64,000 nucleotides of DNA from Deltaproteobacteria bacterium (lineage in GTDB: Bacteria > Bdellovibrionota > FAC87 > UBA2466), in the NCBI GenBank assembly GCA_016196825.1, contig JACPWY010000041.1, positions 1-64,000 on the forward strand, written 5' to 3'. A program made the translations under genes and the position numbers. The notes beneath the pieces are model-generated. The model ran no database searches and was not told where the DNA came from. It saw only the letters and a list, made by a program, of their open reading frames with translations. Shown piece after piece: positions 8,480 to 17,277 of this stretch. How positions within the stretch are numbered: the stretch's first letter is position 1; the number at the start of each line of letters is the position of its first letter.

Positions 8480-9831
8480 GTTTTCTTCTCCGGGCGAATG
8501 ACGACGACGCTGCGATTCTCGGGTCTGAGGTGGGCCTTGGTCACCCGCTGCAGATCTTTCGGCGACAATTTGCGGTATTCTTCGATCAACTGGAAGCTGC
8601 GCAAGTAGTTCCCGCTCTGTGTATAGCTCTCCCCGAGAATATTCCCCAGTCTGCTGTTCGAGGTGATATCGTTGTACATTCCCAGCAGCTCCTGGTTGAG
8701 CGCCCGCTCGAACGCGACCGAGGAGATGAGTGACTTTTGAACCAAAAAGATCTCGCGATCAACAATTCGGATCGCCTCCTCTGCCCGCTTCCCTTCCGCG
8801 AGCTGGATGTAGACCTGGAACAGGTTGGGTTTAGCATCTGGCCCGGCATTCGCCATCACTGCGATCCCCTTATCCACGAGAGCCTTTCGCAGGCGTGCCT
8901 CCATCCCGACGGAAAGGTGAGTCCCCAAGAGAGAGAACGGCGCGAAATCGGGGGAATCGATGCCGGGGATTCGATAGGCCATCACCACTAGTTCCGAGGT
9001 AGCCTGACGGTGAGTCCCTTCGAATCTCCGCTCCTTCTTCTGAGCCGGCTCCTCGGGAAGAGGCAACTTGGGAACCTCCTGCCTCTTCATCGCGCCATAG
9101 TATTTCTCCACCATGGGGAGCAGGGTGGCCGCTGTCGTGTCGCCGACAACGATGAGGAGGGCGTTGTTGGGCGCGTAGAATGTCTTGTAGTAGTACTTCG
9201 CCTCTTCGAGCGTAAAGCCCTTGATCTCGGCCTCTGTCCCCAACACCGTCCATTGAAACGGCGAAACCGTGTAGACCAGTTTCATCAACTCATCGAACGC
9301 GATCGACATCGGACGATCCTGGTGGAGGCGAAGCTCACCGACAACCGCGCCCTTTTCCTTCTCAAAAAGCTCACCGGTGAGATTCAGATTCGCCATCCGA
9401 TCCGACTCGAGCTCCACCACCTTTTCGAGCTGACGACTCGGAACGCTTTCGAAATAATTGGTGCGGTAGTGGGAGGTCGTGGCGTTTTGCTTGTCGCCAC
9501 CGATCTCAGCCGTCACCCGATCAAATTCACCATCGAGGTATTTGGGCGTCCCCCGGAACATCATGTGCTCAAACAGGTGAGCCAGGCCCGTCCTCCGGAG
9601 CTTCGGGTCCATTTTCTCATCGACAGCACCGACATTGAACCAGACCTGATAGGTGAGAACAGCGGCCTGATGGCGCGGAAGAAGGAGAACCTTGAAGCCG
9701 TTTTCGAACTGATATTCTTCCAGTTTTTCACCATTAAAGAGGGTATGGGAATTCGTCTGTTTGTAGAGCGCCGCTTCCAGACCAGGCGCTACGATGAGAA
9801 AGGCCAGGAAAACCAATATCCGTTTCATCAT
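8476..9831 (-). CDS. M16 zinc metallopeptidase, catalytic subunit
   Basis: A 451-residue exported peptidase. The start at 9831 (MMKRILVFLAFLIVAPGLEA, signal peptide) follows AAGAGG and lies 2 bases after the upstream stop; the longer frame adds Arg/Pro-rich non-homologous sequence. HLFEH at residues 85-89 is the inverted zinc motif, and a Glu 77 residues later (VVGEL, 166) fits the M16 pattern HxxEH-X76-E. GAVVGELRLHQDRP and the YYKTFYAPNNALLIVVGD segment are typical. The paired downstream gene supplies the Arg/Tyr half that this subunit lacks. Confidence 0.93.
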   Translation of the reverse strand: MMKRILVFLAFLIVAPGLEAALYKQTNSHTLFNGEKLEEYQFENGFKVLLLPRHQAAVLTYQVWFNVGAVDEKMDPKLRRTGLAHLFEHMMFRGTPKYLDGEFDRVTAEIGGDKQNATTSHYRTNYFESVPSRQLEKVVELESDRMANLNLTGELFEKEKGAVVGELRLHQDRPMSIAFDELMKLVYTVSPFQWTVLGTEAEIKGFTLEEAKYYYKTFYAPNNALLIVVGDTTAATLLPMVEKYYGAMKRQEVPKLPLPEEPAQKKERRFEGTHRQATSELVVMAYRIPGIDSPDFAPFSLLGTHLSVGMEARLRKALVDKGIAVMANAGPDAKPNLFQVYIQLAEGKRAEEAIRIVDREIFLVQKSLISSVAFERALNQELLGMYNDITSNSRLGNILGESYTQSGNYLRSFQLIEEYRKLSPKDLQRVTKAHLRPENRSVVVIRPEKKT

Positions 9832-9832
9832 T

Positions 9833-11113
9833 TTAGGGCCTCTTATCTGAGCTTTTCTCGGCCGGCTCGTCGGTCTTCGGTTTTTCTGCGGGAGCCTCGG
9901 GCTTGGGCGCCTCAAAGCCAGTGGGCATCGACTCGGGGCGAACCATCGCAATAGGCGGAGGATTGTACCCACCAAAGCCCAACCCCAATCTCAGTTCGTG
10001 GGTGTAGGCCGTGTAACGGCCAACGCCGCCCAGCAGCTCATCGCCAAAGAAGGCGTAGTCGAGCTGCAAAACGATTGTGCGGATTCCAAAACCGAGAGTG
10101 AAATTACCTTGGTGGAGCCCAGCTCGCGGAACGAACCAGCCTTTGATCGGAGCCTCAACACCGAGGTTGAGATGCTTCCACAGGCTGCCTCCTCGGGCCC
10201 CCCGATTTTCATCGCTTTCGCCACCAATTCCGATCTCGGCCAGATCGGCCACGACTCCAAAATTATCGATAATGCCAACTCCTTTAAAGGCGCTGTACCA
10301 GCCCAGAGAAACCATTCGGACGAGCCCTGGCACACCCACCGATGAGGAGGTCGCCTTCGAACTGGCCAGCGGAAAATTCGACGCGAGCAGGTTGCTGAGA
10401 ACGAGAGAGGCGCGATTCACGAGGCCGTAAGGAATCTGATCGAAGCGATAGGTGGCACCAATGTCAAAGTCGAGGCCAGCTCCATAACCACCAATGGAGT
10501 TGATGTCCAGATTCAGGCTATTGCCCTGGACGATCTCAAGGATCGAGACATTCTTCGTGCCGCCCAGACGAGCCAGAAACTTCGGCGTTAACCCTACGCT
10601 CAACGTATCATTAAGAAAGGTCTTAGCGAAAGAAAGGACAATGCCCGCATCGGCAATGGCCGTAATATCCATCGATGTGTCGAGACCGGCCCCGAGAACA
10701 TCAAAATCCACCTTCACATCGGGCAGCACCACTCCAAACGCGAACTTCTTTTTTAAGAAGGTAGGAAGAAAACTGATGTTTCCGCCGAGCGGCTTGTTCT
10801 GCAGAGTCAGAAAACTGTTAATGACCTCCGTGGCCGTCTTGCTTCCCCCAAAGCTCGAGCTGAGAGTCCCGAGCGAGCCCGGCGTGTCGGATGTCATCCC
10901 GGCGCGAGTGGAGAGCAAGAACTGCGTGCCACCGCGGTAGACGCCAAGACCGGCTGGATTGTAAAAAAGCGCGTATTCGTCGTCAGACAGACCATAAAAG
11001 GCATCGCCCATGCCGTGGGCCCTGACACTACGAGAGATCGAGTAGTAGCGTTTGAGCGCAAGTGCCGAGTCGGCCGATGCAATCACCAAGAGAATCAGAA
11101 AGATTTTTTTCAT
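9833..11113 (-). CDS. Outer-membrane beta-barrel protein (FadL/PorV-like)
   Basis: A 426-residue exported protein. The start at 11113 gives a clean signal peptide (MKKIFLILLVIASADSALA) and a 4-base ATGA overlap with the upstream lipoprotein. The mature N-terminus RAHGMGDAFYGLSDDEYALFYNPAGL matches (in two pieces) the conserved opening of FadL/PorV-type barrels with the NPAGL motif. The rest alternates Gly, aromatic and hydrophobic residues as in beta strands. The C-terminus is a Pro/Glu/Lys-rich tail, unusual for a barrel. It probably resides in the outer membrane; its cargo is unknown. Confidence 0.75.
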   Translation of the reverse strand: MKKIFLILLVIASADSALALKRYYSISRSVRAHGMGDAFYGLSDDEYALFYNPAGLGVYRGGTQFLLSTRAGMTSDTPGSLGTLSSSFGGSKTATEVINSFLTLQNKPLGGNISFLPTFLKKKFAFGVVLPDVKVDFDVLGAGLDTSMDITAIADAGIVLSFAKTFLNDTLSVGLTPKFLARLGGTKNVSILEIVQGNSLNLDINSIGGYGAGLDFDIGATYRFDQIPYGLVNRASLVLSNLLASNFPLASSKATSSSVGVPGLVRMVSLGWYSAFKGVGIIDNFGVVADLAEIGIGGESDENRGARGGSLWKHLNLGVEAPIKGWFVPRAGLHQGNFTLGFGIRTIVLQLDYAFFGDELLGGVGRYTAYTHELRLGLGFGGYNPPPIAMVRPESMPTGFEAPKPEAPAEKPKTDEPAEKSSDKRP

Positions 11114-11874
11114 CGCGATGACGCCACCACCGTTTTGAGAGCGGTCCGAGCAGCCCCAACAAGTGTTCCGGAATCCTTCAGATCCGCGGGAATGAAGTCG
11201 AATGCCGTGGCGAGGCTCGAAAGCCCCGATGTCGATAGTGCGGAAGAGCCCGCGACAAGCGCCAGGGAATCTCGGCAATCCTTCACATCCTGGTCACACA
11301 TGCCATCCACATCGACCTGCAGGACTGAACTCGACGACGGGCTGTAAGTCTTGGTCAGACAGGTCGCCGACGCCGGATCAGAAGAATCTCCAAACGCATG
11401 GGCGTGGGACAGCCGGTTCGCGCATTTGAGAAAGTAGGCGACCGTGCTGAGAAGAACCGAGGTGTCTTTAGCGGTCCCCGTTGAACCGGCATACGCGGTC
11501 GCGAGGTTATTGCATTGCGTGGCCGCCCCGTCCGCCGCAGTCCCACGCGCCGAGGACCAGGGGAGAAGCGTTGTTGCCAACTGACCCAACATGGTTGCAT
11601 CGGCCTTTGTAATGACGTTGAGGAGCGTCGAAAGCGTAAGCCCCGCCTGATTCAAATACCCCACGCAGAGGCTCTGGGTTTTATCGTTCCCATCTGACAT
11701 CTTCAGGTAATTCGCCACAGCGCATTCGTAGTCGTTGATCGCATAACAATGGATGACCTCTTCCTTATAGGCGCTGTCATTCCCGGCCGAATCCAGGGGG
11801 CGATACACGTTGCAAGTGCAAAGCAGCAGGAGGAAAAAAATCCACCCCGCTCGTCCGAATAATCGTCGCAGCAT
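11110..11874 (-). CDS. Predicted lipoprotein, first gene of OMP-M16 operon
   Basis: A 254-residue exported protein. The N-terminus has Arg residues, a strong hydrophobic helix and LLLLCTCNVYRP. The lipobox would be LCTC, which is not canonical, so lipidation is likely but unproven. The mature part is helical and contains at least eight Cys residues (for example EVIHCYAINDYECAV and KCANRLSHA), suggesting periplasmic disulfides. No domain recognised. It begins the four-gene overlapping operon lipoprotein-OMP-M16-M16. Confidence 0.65.
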   Translation of the reverse strand: MLRRLFGRAGWIFFLLLLCTCNVYRPLDSAGNDSAYKEEVIHCYAINDYECAVANYLKMSDGNDKTQSLCVGYLNQAGLTLSTLLNVITKADATMLGQLATTLLPWSSARGTAADGAATQCNNLATAYAGSTGTAKDTSVLLSTVAYFLKCANRLSHAHAFGDSSDPASATCLTKTYSPSSSSVLQVDVDGMCDQDVKDCRDSLALVAGSSALSTSGLSSLATAFDFIPADLKDSGTLVGAARTALKTVVASSR

Positions 11875-11981
11875 CGTTGATGTGTCCTTTAAGAATCAAT
11901 AATTTAGCAGCCCCTCCCCCCGATTGGCATGATGCTCCGCGCAGGTACGGCCTTCCTTTTGAGGAATCGTTTATCTCGCTT

Positions 11982-12887
11982 TTAAGGTTGCGCATCAGGA
12001 GATTCGGCACCTCCCTGCGGCTCAGAACGTTCGGGTGGGCTTTGTGGCTCGATGACCTGGTCTTCGGCCGTCGGTGGCACCCAATCGGGCTGGCTCTCGA
12101 GCGGCTCATTGGTGATTACTTCGGGGTTATTGCCCCAGAGACTTTCGTGCAGCGCTGCCTCGTACTCCCCCTCCTCAATGTAACCCATTTTCTGCATCAC
12201 CTTGAGGATGTGTTCGATCTGTTTCTTGGAAAACTCGGTCAACTCTTTGCGCTGAAAGTAGACGTAATATTTTTCGGGCCCCGGCAAGAGCATCGCCAGA
12301 AAGGCCGACTCGCGCGCCGTGAGACGAGAGGGGCTCGTGTGAAAATAGTGGTGCGCCGCCTGGCCGATGCCGTAGAGGTTCGGGCCCCACTGAGCCATGT
12401 TGAGGTAAAAGCAGAGCACCTCCGACTTCGAAAGTTTTTTGTCGAGCTCCCAGGCCCAGATGAGCTCGCGAAATTTTCGCCAGAGGGTCTTCTCCTGACT
12501 CAGGTACACATTTTTCACCACCTGCTGCGTGATGGTGCTCGCTCCCCGCGCCCACCGTTTCTCCTTCAGATCCTTTTTGAGCGATTCCTTGAGCTCGTAA
12601 AAATCGACCCCCGAGTGGCCGAAGAAGCTCGTGTCTTCGGATGAGACAACGGCACCAATCAGATTGTTGGAGATCGCGTCGAGCCCCACCCAACCAGGGA
12701 CTTGAGGCCCTACTTCGCGAGACCCCACGACTCGACCGCGTGACCAGGTCGCCACATTGGCCTTCACGCGAAGCTTGTCGAAATTGGGGGTGTAACTGAA
12801 GGTCTGCACAGCTGCGCCAATCGCCGCGAGAAGCGTCAAAATCGACGCTATCGTGAGGGCGAGAAGAATCCGGCTACTCTTTTCCAT
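11982..12887 (-). CDS. mtgA: Monofunctional biosynthetic peptidoglycan transglycosylase
   Basis: A 301-residue GT51-family enzyme that polymerises lipid II into glycan strands. An N-terminal membrane helix is followed by the transglycosylase motifs: VVSSEDTSFFGHSGVD (catalytic Glu), RGASTITQQVVKNVYLS, LWRKFRELIWAWELDKKLSK, and LNMAQWGPNLYGIGQAAHHYF. There is no penicillin-binding transpeptidase domain, hence monofunctional. A Pro/Glu-rich tail of about 40 residues follows the domain. The ATG at 12887 is preferred over upstream in-frame starts. It is divergent from uvrA, 46 bases apart. Confidence 0.94.
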   Translation of the reverse strand: MEKSSRILLALTIASILTLLAAIGAAVQTFSYTPNFDKLRVKANVATWSRGRVVGSREVGPQVPGWVGLDAISNNLIGAVVSSEDTSFFGHSGVDFYELKESLKKDLKEKRWARGASTITQQVVKNVYLSQEKTLWRKFRELIWAWELDKKLSKSEVLCFYLNMAQWGPNLYGIGQAAHHYFHTSPSRLTARESAFLAMLLPGPEKYYVYFQRKELTEFSKKQIEHILKVMQKMGYIEEGEYEAALHESLWGNNPEVITNEPLESQPDWVPPTAEDQVIEPQSPPERSEPQGGAESPDAQP

Positions 12888-12933
12888 GGGGAACAACCAT
12901 GGTACCAACAGGGGAGTCGAAGAGCAAAAGACC

Positions 12934-15720
12934 ATGACCGAGCTCATCCTAAAAGGTGTCACGCAGAATAATCTGAAAAACGTGGATCTGAAGATCCCGC
13001 TCGGCACCTCGATTATTGTGACCGGCCCGAGTGGCTCGGGAAAATCCTCGCTGGCCTTCGAGACGATTTATGCCGAGGGACAGCGGCGTTATATGCAGTC
13101 GCTCTCAACCTACGCGCGGCAATTTCTGGAGAAGTTCCAGGCACCACGGGCCGAATCGATTCAAAACATTCCGCCCACCATTGCGCTCGAACAGATCAAC
13201 CCAGTCCGCAACTCTCGCGCGACGGTCGGAACCACCACCGAGATCTACGATTACCTGAGACTGCTCTTTTCCAAGATCGGGGTCGAGTATTGTTCGAACT
13301 GCAACGTGCCAATGGAGCGGGTCGGCTTTGGTGAGATCTTTGAAAGAATCAAGAACCAGTGCCTGGGGAAGGCGATCTTGGTCACCGCCGAACAGACACT
13401 GCCTACGAAGACCAAACTCGCCCAGGACGTTTTGGCGGAGATGATGCGAGCGGGGTTTTCCCGAATCCTCGTGAAGGACAAGGTCGAACGCATCGAGGGG
13501 TATGCCCCCGCGAAAGGTGAATCGAAGATCCAACTCGTCATCGATCGGATCAAGCTCACGGCTGGAGAGACGATTCAGACTCGCCTCACCGAATCGCTCC
13601 GTTCGGCGATGGACCTCGGCAAAGGGGTGGGGGTCGTGTACGCCGAGGAGGGTGAGCATTACGAGCGCGTTGGCGACTACACATTGAGAAACCGTTGCGC
13701 GTCGTGCGGGGAATTCAGTGATGAGAAGTCGGCGATCAGTTTCTCCTTTAATAGCCCTGTCGGCGCCTGTGCCTACTGCAAAGGATTTGGGAACACCCTT
13801 GAGGTCGATCCGGAGCTCGTCATTCCCAATAGCAATCTCTCTTTGGCCCGCGGAGCCATCGATCCGTTCACCAAACCGAGCCTCTCTCGTTGGCAGAAGA
13901 AGATGCTCGATTTTGCGAAGGAAAACCGCATCGATGCTGACCTACCCTTCCGGGACCTTCCGGATACCCAGAAACGCCTCATTCTCGATGGCAACAAGAA
14001 GTTCAAAGGGGTGCGCGGCGTTTTCAGGGCCCTCGAAAAAGACAAGTACAAGATGCAGATTCGGGTCTTCGTGAGCCGCTACACCTCCCCCTTTCTCTGC
14101 AAACATTGCGAGGGGGCGCGGCTCAACACCACGGCCCTGCGCGTGCGACTCAAGGGGAAAAATATTGCTCAGGTGTGTGAGCTCACGATCGAAGATTGCA
14201 TGCGATTTCTCAAATCGCTCGAGCTCTCGCCCCGCCAGCGCAAGATTTCCGAGCACCTCTTCCAGCAGCTCAACCGCCGTCTCGACTACCTCAATACGGT
14301 CGGTCTGGGGTACCTCACCCTGTCACGGCTGACGCGCTCACTCTCGGGCGGCGAGTACCAGCGGATTTTGCTAGCTACGCAATTGAGTCAGGGGCTCACC
14401 GACACGCTCTATGTTCTCGACGAGCCCAGCATCGGACTCCACCCCCGCGACACCGATCGGCTGATGAGAGTGCTGGACCGCCTGCTTGAGCAGGGGAACA
14501 GCCTGATCGTGGTGGAGCATGATCCTGAAATGATAGAGTGGGGGCGCAATGTCGTCGAGCTTGGCCCCGGCAGCGGTCTCAGGGGTGGGCAGGTGATCTT
14601 CACCGGGACGAGAGAGCAATTTGTGAAATCCGGGGGGCGATCGGCCCACGCTGTGCGCGATTGGCGCACCGAGTGCGCCAGCCAGCTCTTCAAGGGCGAA
14701 GATTTTGTCGCGGATGAGTACCTGGAGATCAAGGGAGCCAGTGGGAACAACCTCAAGAATATCGATGTGAAGGTTCCTTTGAGAAAGCTCGTCGTGGTGA
14801 CGGGAGTTTCGGGTTCCGGAAAGAGCACCCTCGTCGTGGACACTCTTTACCAGGCGTTGCAAAAAGTCTTCACGGGCCGATCGGAAAAGATCGAGCGATT
14901 CGAATCAATCAGCGGCGTTGAAAACCTCAACCACGTCGAGCTAGTGGACCAAAGTCCCATCGGAAAAACGAGCCGAAGCAACCCGATCACCTTCGTGAAG
15001 GGCTATGACGAAATCCGATCGATCTTCGCCAATACGCCGCAGTCGGTGTCGCGCGGTCTCACCCCCGGCCATTTCTCCTTCAACGTGGTGGGCGGGCGCT
15101 GCGATGCCTGTGAGGGCGAGGGGCGCATCATGGTCGACATGGTCTTCATGGAGGATGTCTGGATTCCGTGTGAGACCTGCAGGCAGAAGAGATTCAAACC
15201 CAATGTCCTGGCGGTGCGGTACCGGGGCAAGAGTATCGATGATGTGCTCCACATGACCATCGATGAGGCGCTCGACTTTTTTTCTGGCTACCCAGGCCTC
15301 CGGGCGAGACTCTCACTCATGACACAGGTGGGTTTGGGCTACCTTCAACTGGGGCAGCCGGGATTTTCCTTGTCGGGTGGCGAGGCGCAGCGGCTCAAGA
15401 TCGCGCGCGAGCTCTCCAATGCTTCGCATTCCGGAAGTCGGACCCTCTTCATTCTGGATGAGCCCACAACGGGCCTCCATTTCGATGAGGTGACAAAACT
15501 CATTGGTGTACTCCGCCGTTTGGTTCTGGCTGGCAACACGGTGGTGGTCATCGAACACAATCTTCAGCTCATCTGTGCCGCCGACTATTTGATCGATCTC
15601 GGGCCCGAGGGCGGCACCGAGGGCGGAAACCTCGTCGCGTGTGGCACTCCGCGCGAGGTCGCCCGTGCTGGTGCCCCATACACCGGCTCTATTCTCGCCA
15701 AACTCAAGGACGCGCGGTGA
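12934..15720 (+). CDS. uvrA: Excinuclease ABC subunit A (UvrA)
   Basis: A 928-residue DNA damage sensor of nucleotide excision repair with two ABC ATPase modules. The first Walker A is VTGPSGSGKSSLAF near residue 33. The first signature is LSGGEYQRILLA with LYVLDEPSIGLH. The second Walker A is VTGVSGSGKSTLVV, with LSGGEAQRLKIA and LFILDEPTTGLH. Zinc-binding CxxC pairs are visible at CASCGEF/CAYCKGFG and CDACEGEG/CETCRQKRF. The length is close to that of standard UvrA. The Tyr in the first signature is a small departure and a UvrA paralogue cannot be excluded. The start chosen (MTELIL) fits the family N-terminus. Confidence 0.94.
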   Translation: MTELILKGVTQNNLKNVDLKIPLGTSIIVTGPSGSGKSSLAFETIYAEGQRRYMQSLSTYARQFLEKFQAPRAESIQNIPPTIALEQINPVRNSRATVGTTTEIYDYLRLLFSKIGVEYCSNCNVPMERVGFGEIFERIKNQCLGKAILVTAEQTLPTKTKLAQDVLAEMMRAGFSRILVKDKVERIEGYAPAKGESKIQLVIDRIKLTAGETIQTRLTESLRSAMDLGKGVGVVYAEEGEHYERVGDYTLRNRCASCGEFSDEKSAISFSFNSPVGACAYCKGFGNTLEVDPELVIPNSNLSLARGAIDPFTKPSLSRWQKKMLDFAKENRIDADLPFRDLPDTQKRLILDGNKKFKGVRGVFRALEKDKYKMQIRVFVSRYTSPFLCKHCEGARLNTTALRVRLKGKNIAQVCELTIEDCMRFLKSLELSPRQRKISEHLFQQLNRRLDYLNTVGLGYLTLSRLTRSLSGGEYQRILLATQLSQGLTDTLYVLDEPSIGLHPRDTDRLMRVLDRLLEQGNSLIVVEHDPEMIEWGRNVVELGPGSGLRGGQVIFTGTREQFVKSGGRSAHAVRDWRTECASQLFKGEDFVADEYLEIKGASGNNLKNIDVKVPLRKLVVVTGVSGSGKSTLVVDTLYQALQKVFTGRSEKIERFESISGVENLNHVELVDQSPIGKTSRSNPITFVKGYDEIRSIFANTPQSVSRGLTPGHFSFNVVGGRCDACEGEGRIMVDMVFMEDVWIPCETCRQKRFKPNVLAVRYRGKSIDDVLHMTIDEALDFFSGYPGLRARLSLMTQVGLGYLQLGQPGFSLSGGEAQRLKIARELSNASHSGSRTLFILDEPTTGLHFDEVTKLIGVLRRLVLAGNTVVVIEHNLQLICAADYLIDLGPEGGTEGGNLVACGTPREVARAGAPYTGSILAKLKDAR

Positions 15721-15730
15721 GACGCGTCTT

Positions 15731-16612
15731 TTGAGAGGCAGGTTCCGCACCCTCTTCACGGCGATCCTGCCATTCGGAATCGTCGCCCCATTCCCAACGC
15801 GGTTCTTGATCGGAGACATGAGCCAAACTCAATTCCTCCACTTCTTCGTAGGCCGCAGCTCAGCCACGCTCCTATCCCTCAATGCTTATGCCCCGAACGA
15901 AGCGGGCGGTGGAAGCTGGATCGCAAACCGATTCCGTTCTCGGTTCTACAATATGGTGGCGCTCCTGTGCGAAACCGATCAGAAGCTGCATGGGTTTTCT
16001 CGCGAGGATATTCTGCTTTTGGAGAAAACCATCGCCGTCACCCCCATTGAGGTGAAAGAGAAACAATCTTTCGACACGCAGGTAGAGAATACCGGCTCTT
16101 CCAACGCCAAGATCATCCTTTCGCTCGAGAGCTGGAGTTTCTACTTCACAAAAAAGCTCGATGTTCACCGCGAGGTCCTTTCGATTCTTTGGGAGCGCGT
16201 GCTGAACCGAAAGGCCCCGCTCATTGCGGCCATCGATACCGTGTCGCTACTCCCTATCCCGGCTGGTAATCCGGGGCCACGCAGCCCCTGGATTGAGTTC
16301 CAGTACAAGAACACCCGTTGGGCTGTAAGACGGGCGCCCGGCGATGCCCAAGAAACTGCCGCCCGCTGTGAGGAGCTCAATAAACCGGGCCAACAAAGCG
16401 CACTTCTCGCCTTCTCATGGCAGCAGCCCAGCTCGCGCGATGCCGGAGAATTGGCGGACCGCATTGGTCAACAACTCACCTTCGAAATGGCCGAACCCAG
16501 CCACCTTCGCCTTTTTTTTGACGACAAAACAGTCGACTGGATGGCGTCGAAAGGCTACTCCTCCATTTCAGCTCGCCGAGGCGCAATCCTGTGCGAAGGC
16601 TTCACTCGATAA
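15731..16612 (+). CDS. Unrecognised protein, possibly exported
   Basis: About 293 residues if translation begins at the TTG at 15731, which has GGTGAG upstream and gives an Arg-rich then hydrophobic N-terminus resembling a signal peptide. The first in-frame ATG inside the frame (15818) has GGAG only 2 bases away, too close to serve. I recognise no domain. The protein contains two Trp-rich strand-like segments and a C-terminal SARRGAILCEGFTR. It follows uvrA by 10 bases and could be cotranscribed. Function unknown and start uncertain. Confidence 0.6.
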   Translation: MRGRFRTLFTAILPFGIVAPFPTRFLIGDMSQTQFLHFFVGRSSATLLSLNAYAPNEAGGGSWIANRFRSRFYNMVALLCETDQKLHGFSREDILLLEKTIAVTPIEVKEKQSFDTQVENTGSSNAKIILSLESWSFYFTKKLDVHREVLSILWERVLNRKAPLIAAIDTVSLLPIPAGNPGPRSPWIEFQYKNTRWAVRRAPGDAQETAARCEELNKPGQQSALLAFSWQQPSSRDAGELADRIGQQLTFEMAEPSHLRLFFDDKTVDWMASKGYSSISARRGAILCEGFTR

Positions 16613-16658
16613 TGCCGACCTCTCGCGCGAGAGTTCCAAGCATTCTTCGCAGCGCGGG

Positions 16659-16674
16659 CGGCATACGGCTTGCA
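16659..16674 (+). promoter_or_regulatory. Candidate sigma-54 promoter (weak match)
   Basis: CGGCAT, five bases, TTGCA. The invariant GG and GC are 12 bases apart as required for -24/-12 recognition, but two of the six -24 positions differ from TGGCAC. Predicted transcription start is near 16685, about 38 bases before the gene at 16723. Confidence 0.35.
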
Positions 16675-16722
16675 ATTCAGTTTGATTGGCGGTTGGAGTC
16701 GTGCGTAGCGCGGAGGTAGCCG

Positions 16723-17205
16723 ATGTTGAGAAGTAGACGAGGACAATCAGTATTCACCCTGCTCTTTCTTGTACACACGGTGGGCTTCACAGACTCGCTT
16801 CAGGCTGAGTCAAGCCCACGCCACCGGCACAGCACCGAATCGCTTCCGCAGCTGTCCCATCCTTTGACACCCAGCCAGGGCGCGTTCACTACCCCTTCCG
16901 ACACTCACGACGCTGGGTTGCCGCTTTCCAACTATTGCAGCTTTGACTGCGGCCCCTCCAAGGCCCCCAGTCGGGTTTCCTGTTTTGTCCCCCGCGATGG
17001 CCGGCTCGCAATCGTCCCGTTCTCAGTTAGCGGCGCGTCACTCTGCCATTCCCGCCGAGCCCTCTGTGAGCAAATCAAGGATGTGGGAAAATCGCCTGAC
17101 ACGATGCCCTATGTCTGCAAAGACATTCCCTCGCGCGAGATCCTCCTGAAGAGCGAACCGACTCTCCAAGAGCTCGGCCAGACAGCCATTCCCAGCCGTT
17201 TCTAA
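16723..17205 (+). CDS. Small exported cysteine-containing protein
   Basis: A 160-residue protein with a textbook GGAGGT ribosome binding site 5 bases from the ATG, so it is probably expressed. The N-terminal MLRSRRGQSVFTLLFLVHTV segment is an Arg-rich signal peptide. The mature part is Ser/Pro/Thr-rich and has six Cys residues (NYCSFDCG, SCFVPRDG, SLCHSRRALCEQ, YVCKD), likely disulfide bonded. No family recognised. Confidence 0.65.
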   Translation: MLRSRRGQSVFTLLFLVHTVGFTDSLQAESSPRHRHSTESLPQLSHPLTPSQGAFTTPSDTHDAGLPLSNYCSFDCGPSKAPSRVSCFVPRDGRLAIVPFSVSGASLCHSRRALCEQIKDVGKSPDTMPYVCKDIPSREILLKSEPTLQELGQTAIPSRF

Positions 17206-17210
17206 AGCTC

Positions 17211-17239
17211 TCGGCAAGCCCAACTTCCGTTGTTATAAT
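17211..17239 (+). promoter_or_regulatory. Sigma-70-type promoter for START-MMPL operon
   Basis: TCGGCA at 17211-17216, a 17-base spacer, and a perfect TATAAT at 17234-17239. The predicted start near 17246 gives a leader of about 32 bases containing GAGGAC before the GTG at 17278. Confidence 0.65.
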
Positions 17240-17277
17240 GGAGTGCCGAAGTAGCCCATCTTCGAGGACTCCTAACT

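Noticed and set aside
9010-9954. Plus-strand frame of 314 codons opposite the M16 gene
   Set aside because: It lies antisense to the HxxEH protease gene; composition is Arg/His/Leu-rich noise.
12888-12933. SOS (LexA) box in the mtgA-uvrA gap
   Set aside because: The GAACAACCATGGTACC stretch is not a clean palindrome and does not match a LexA consensus I know.
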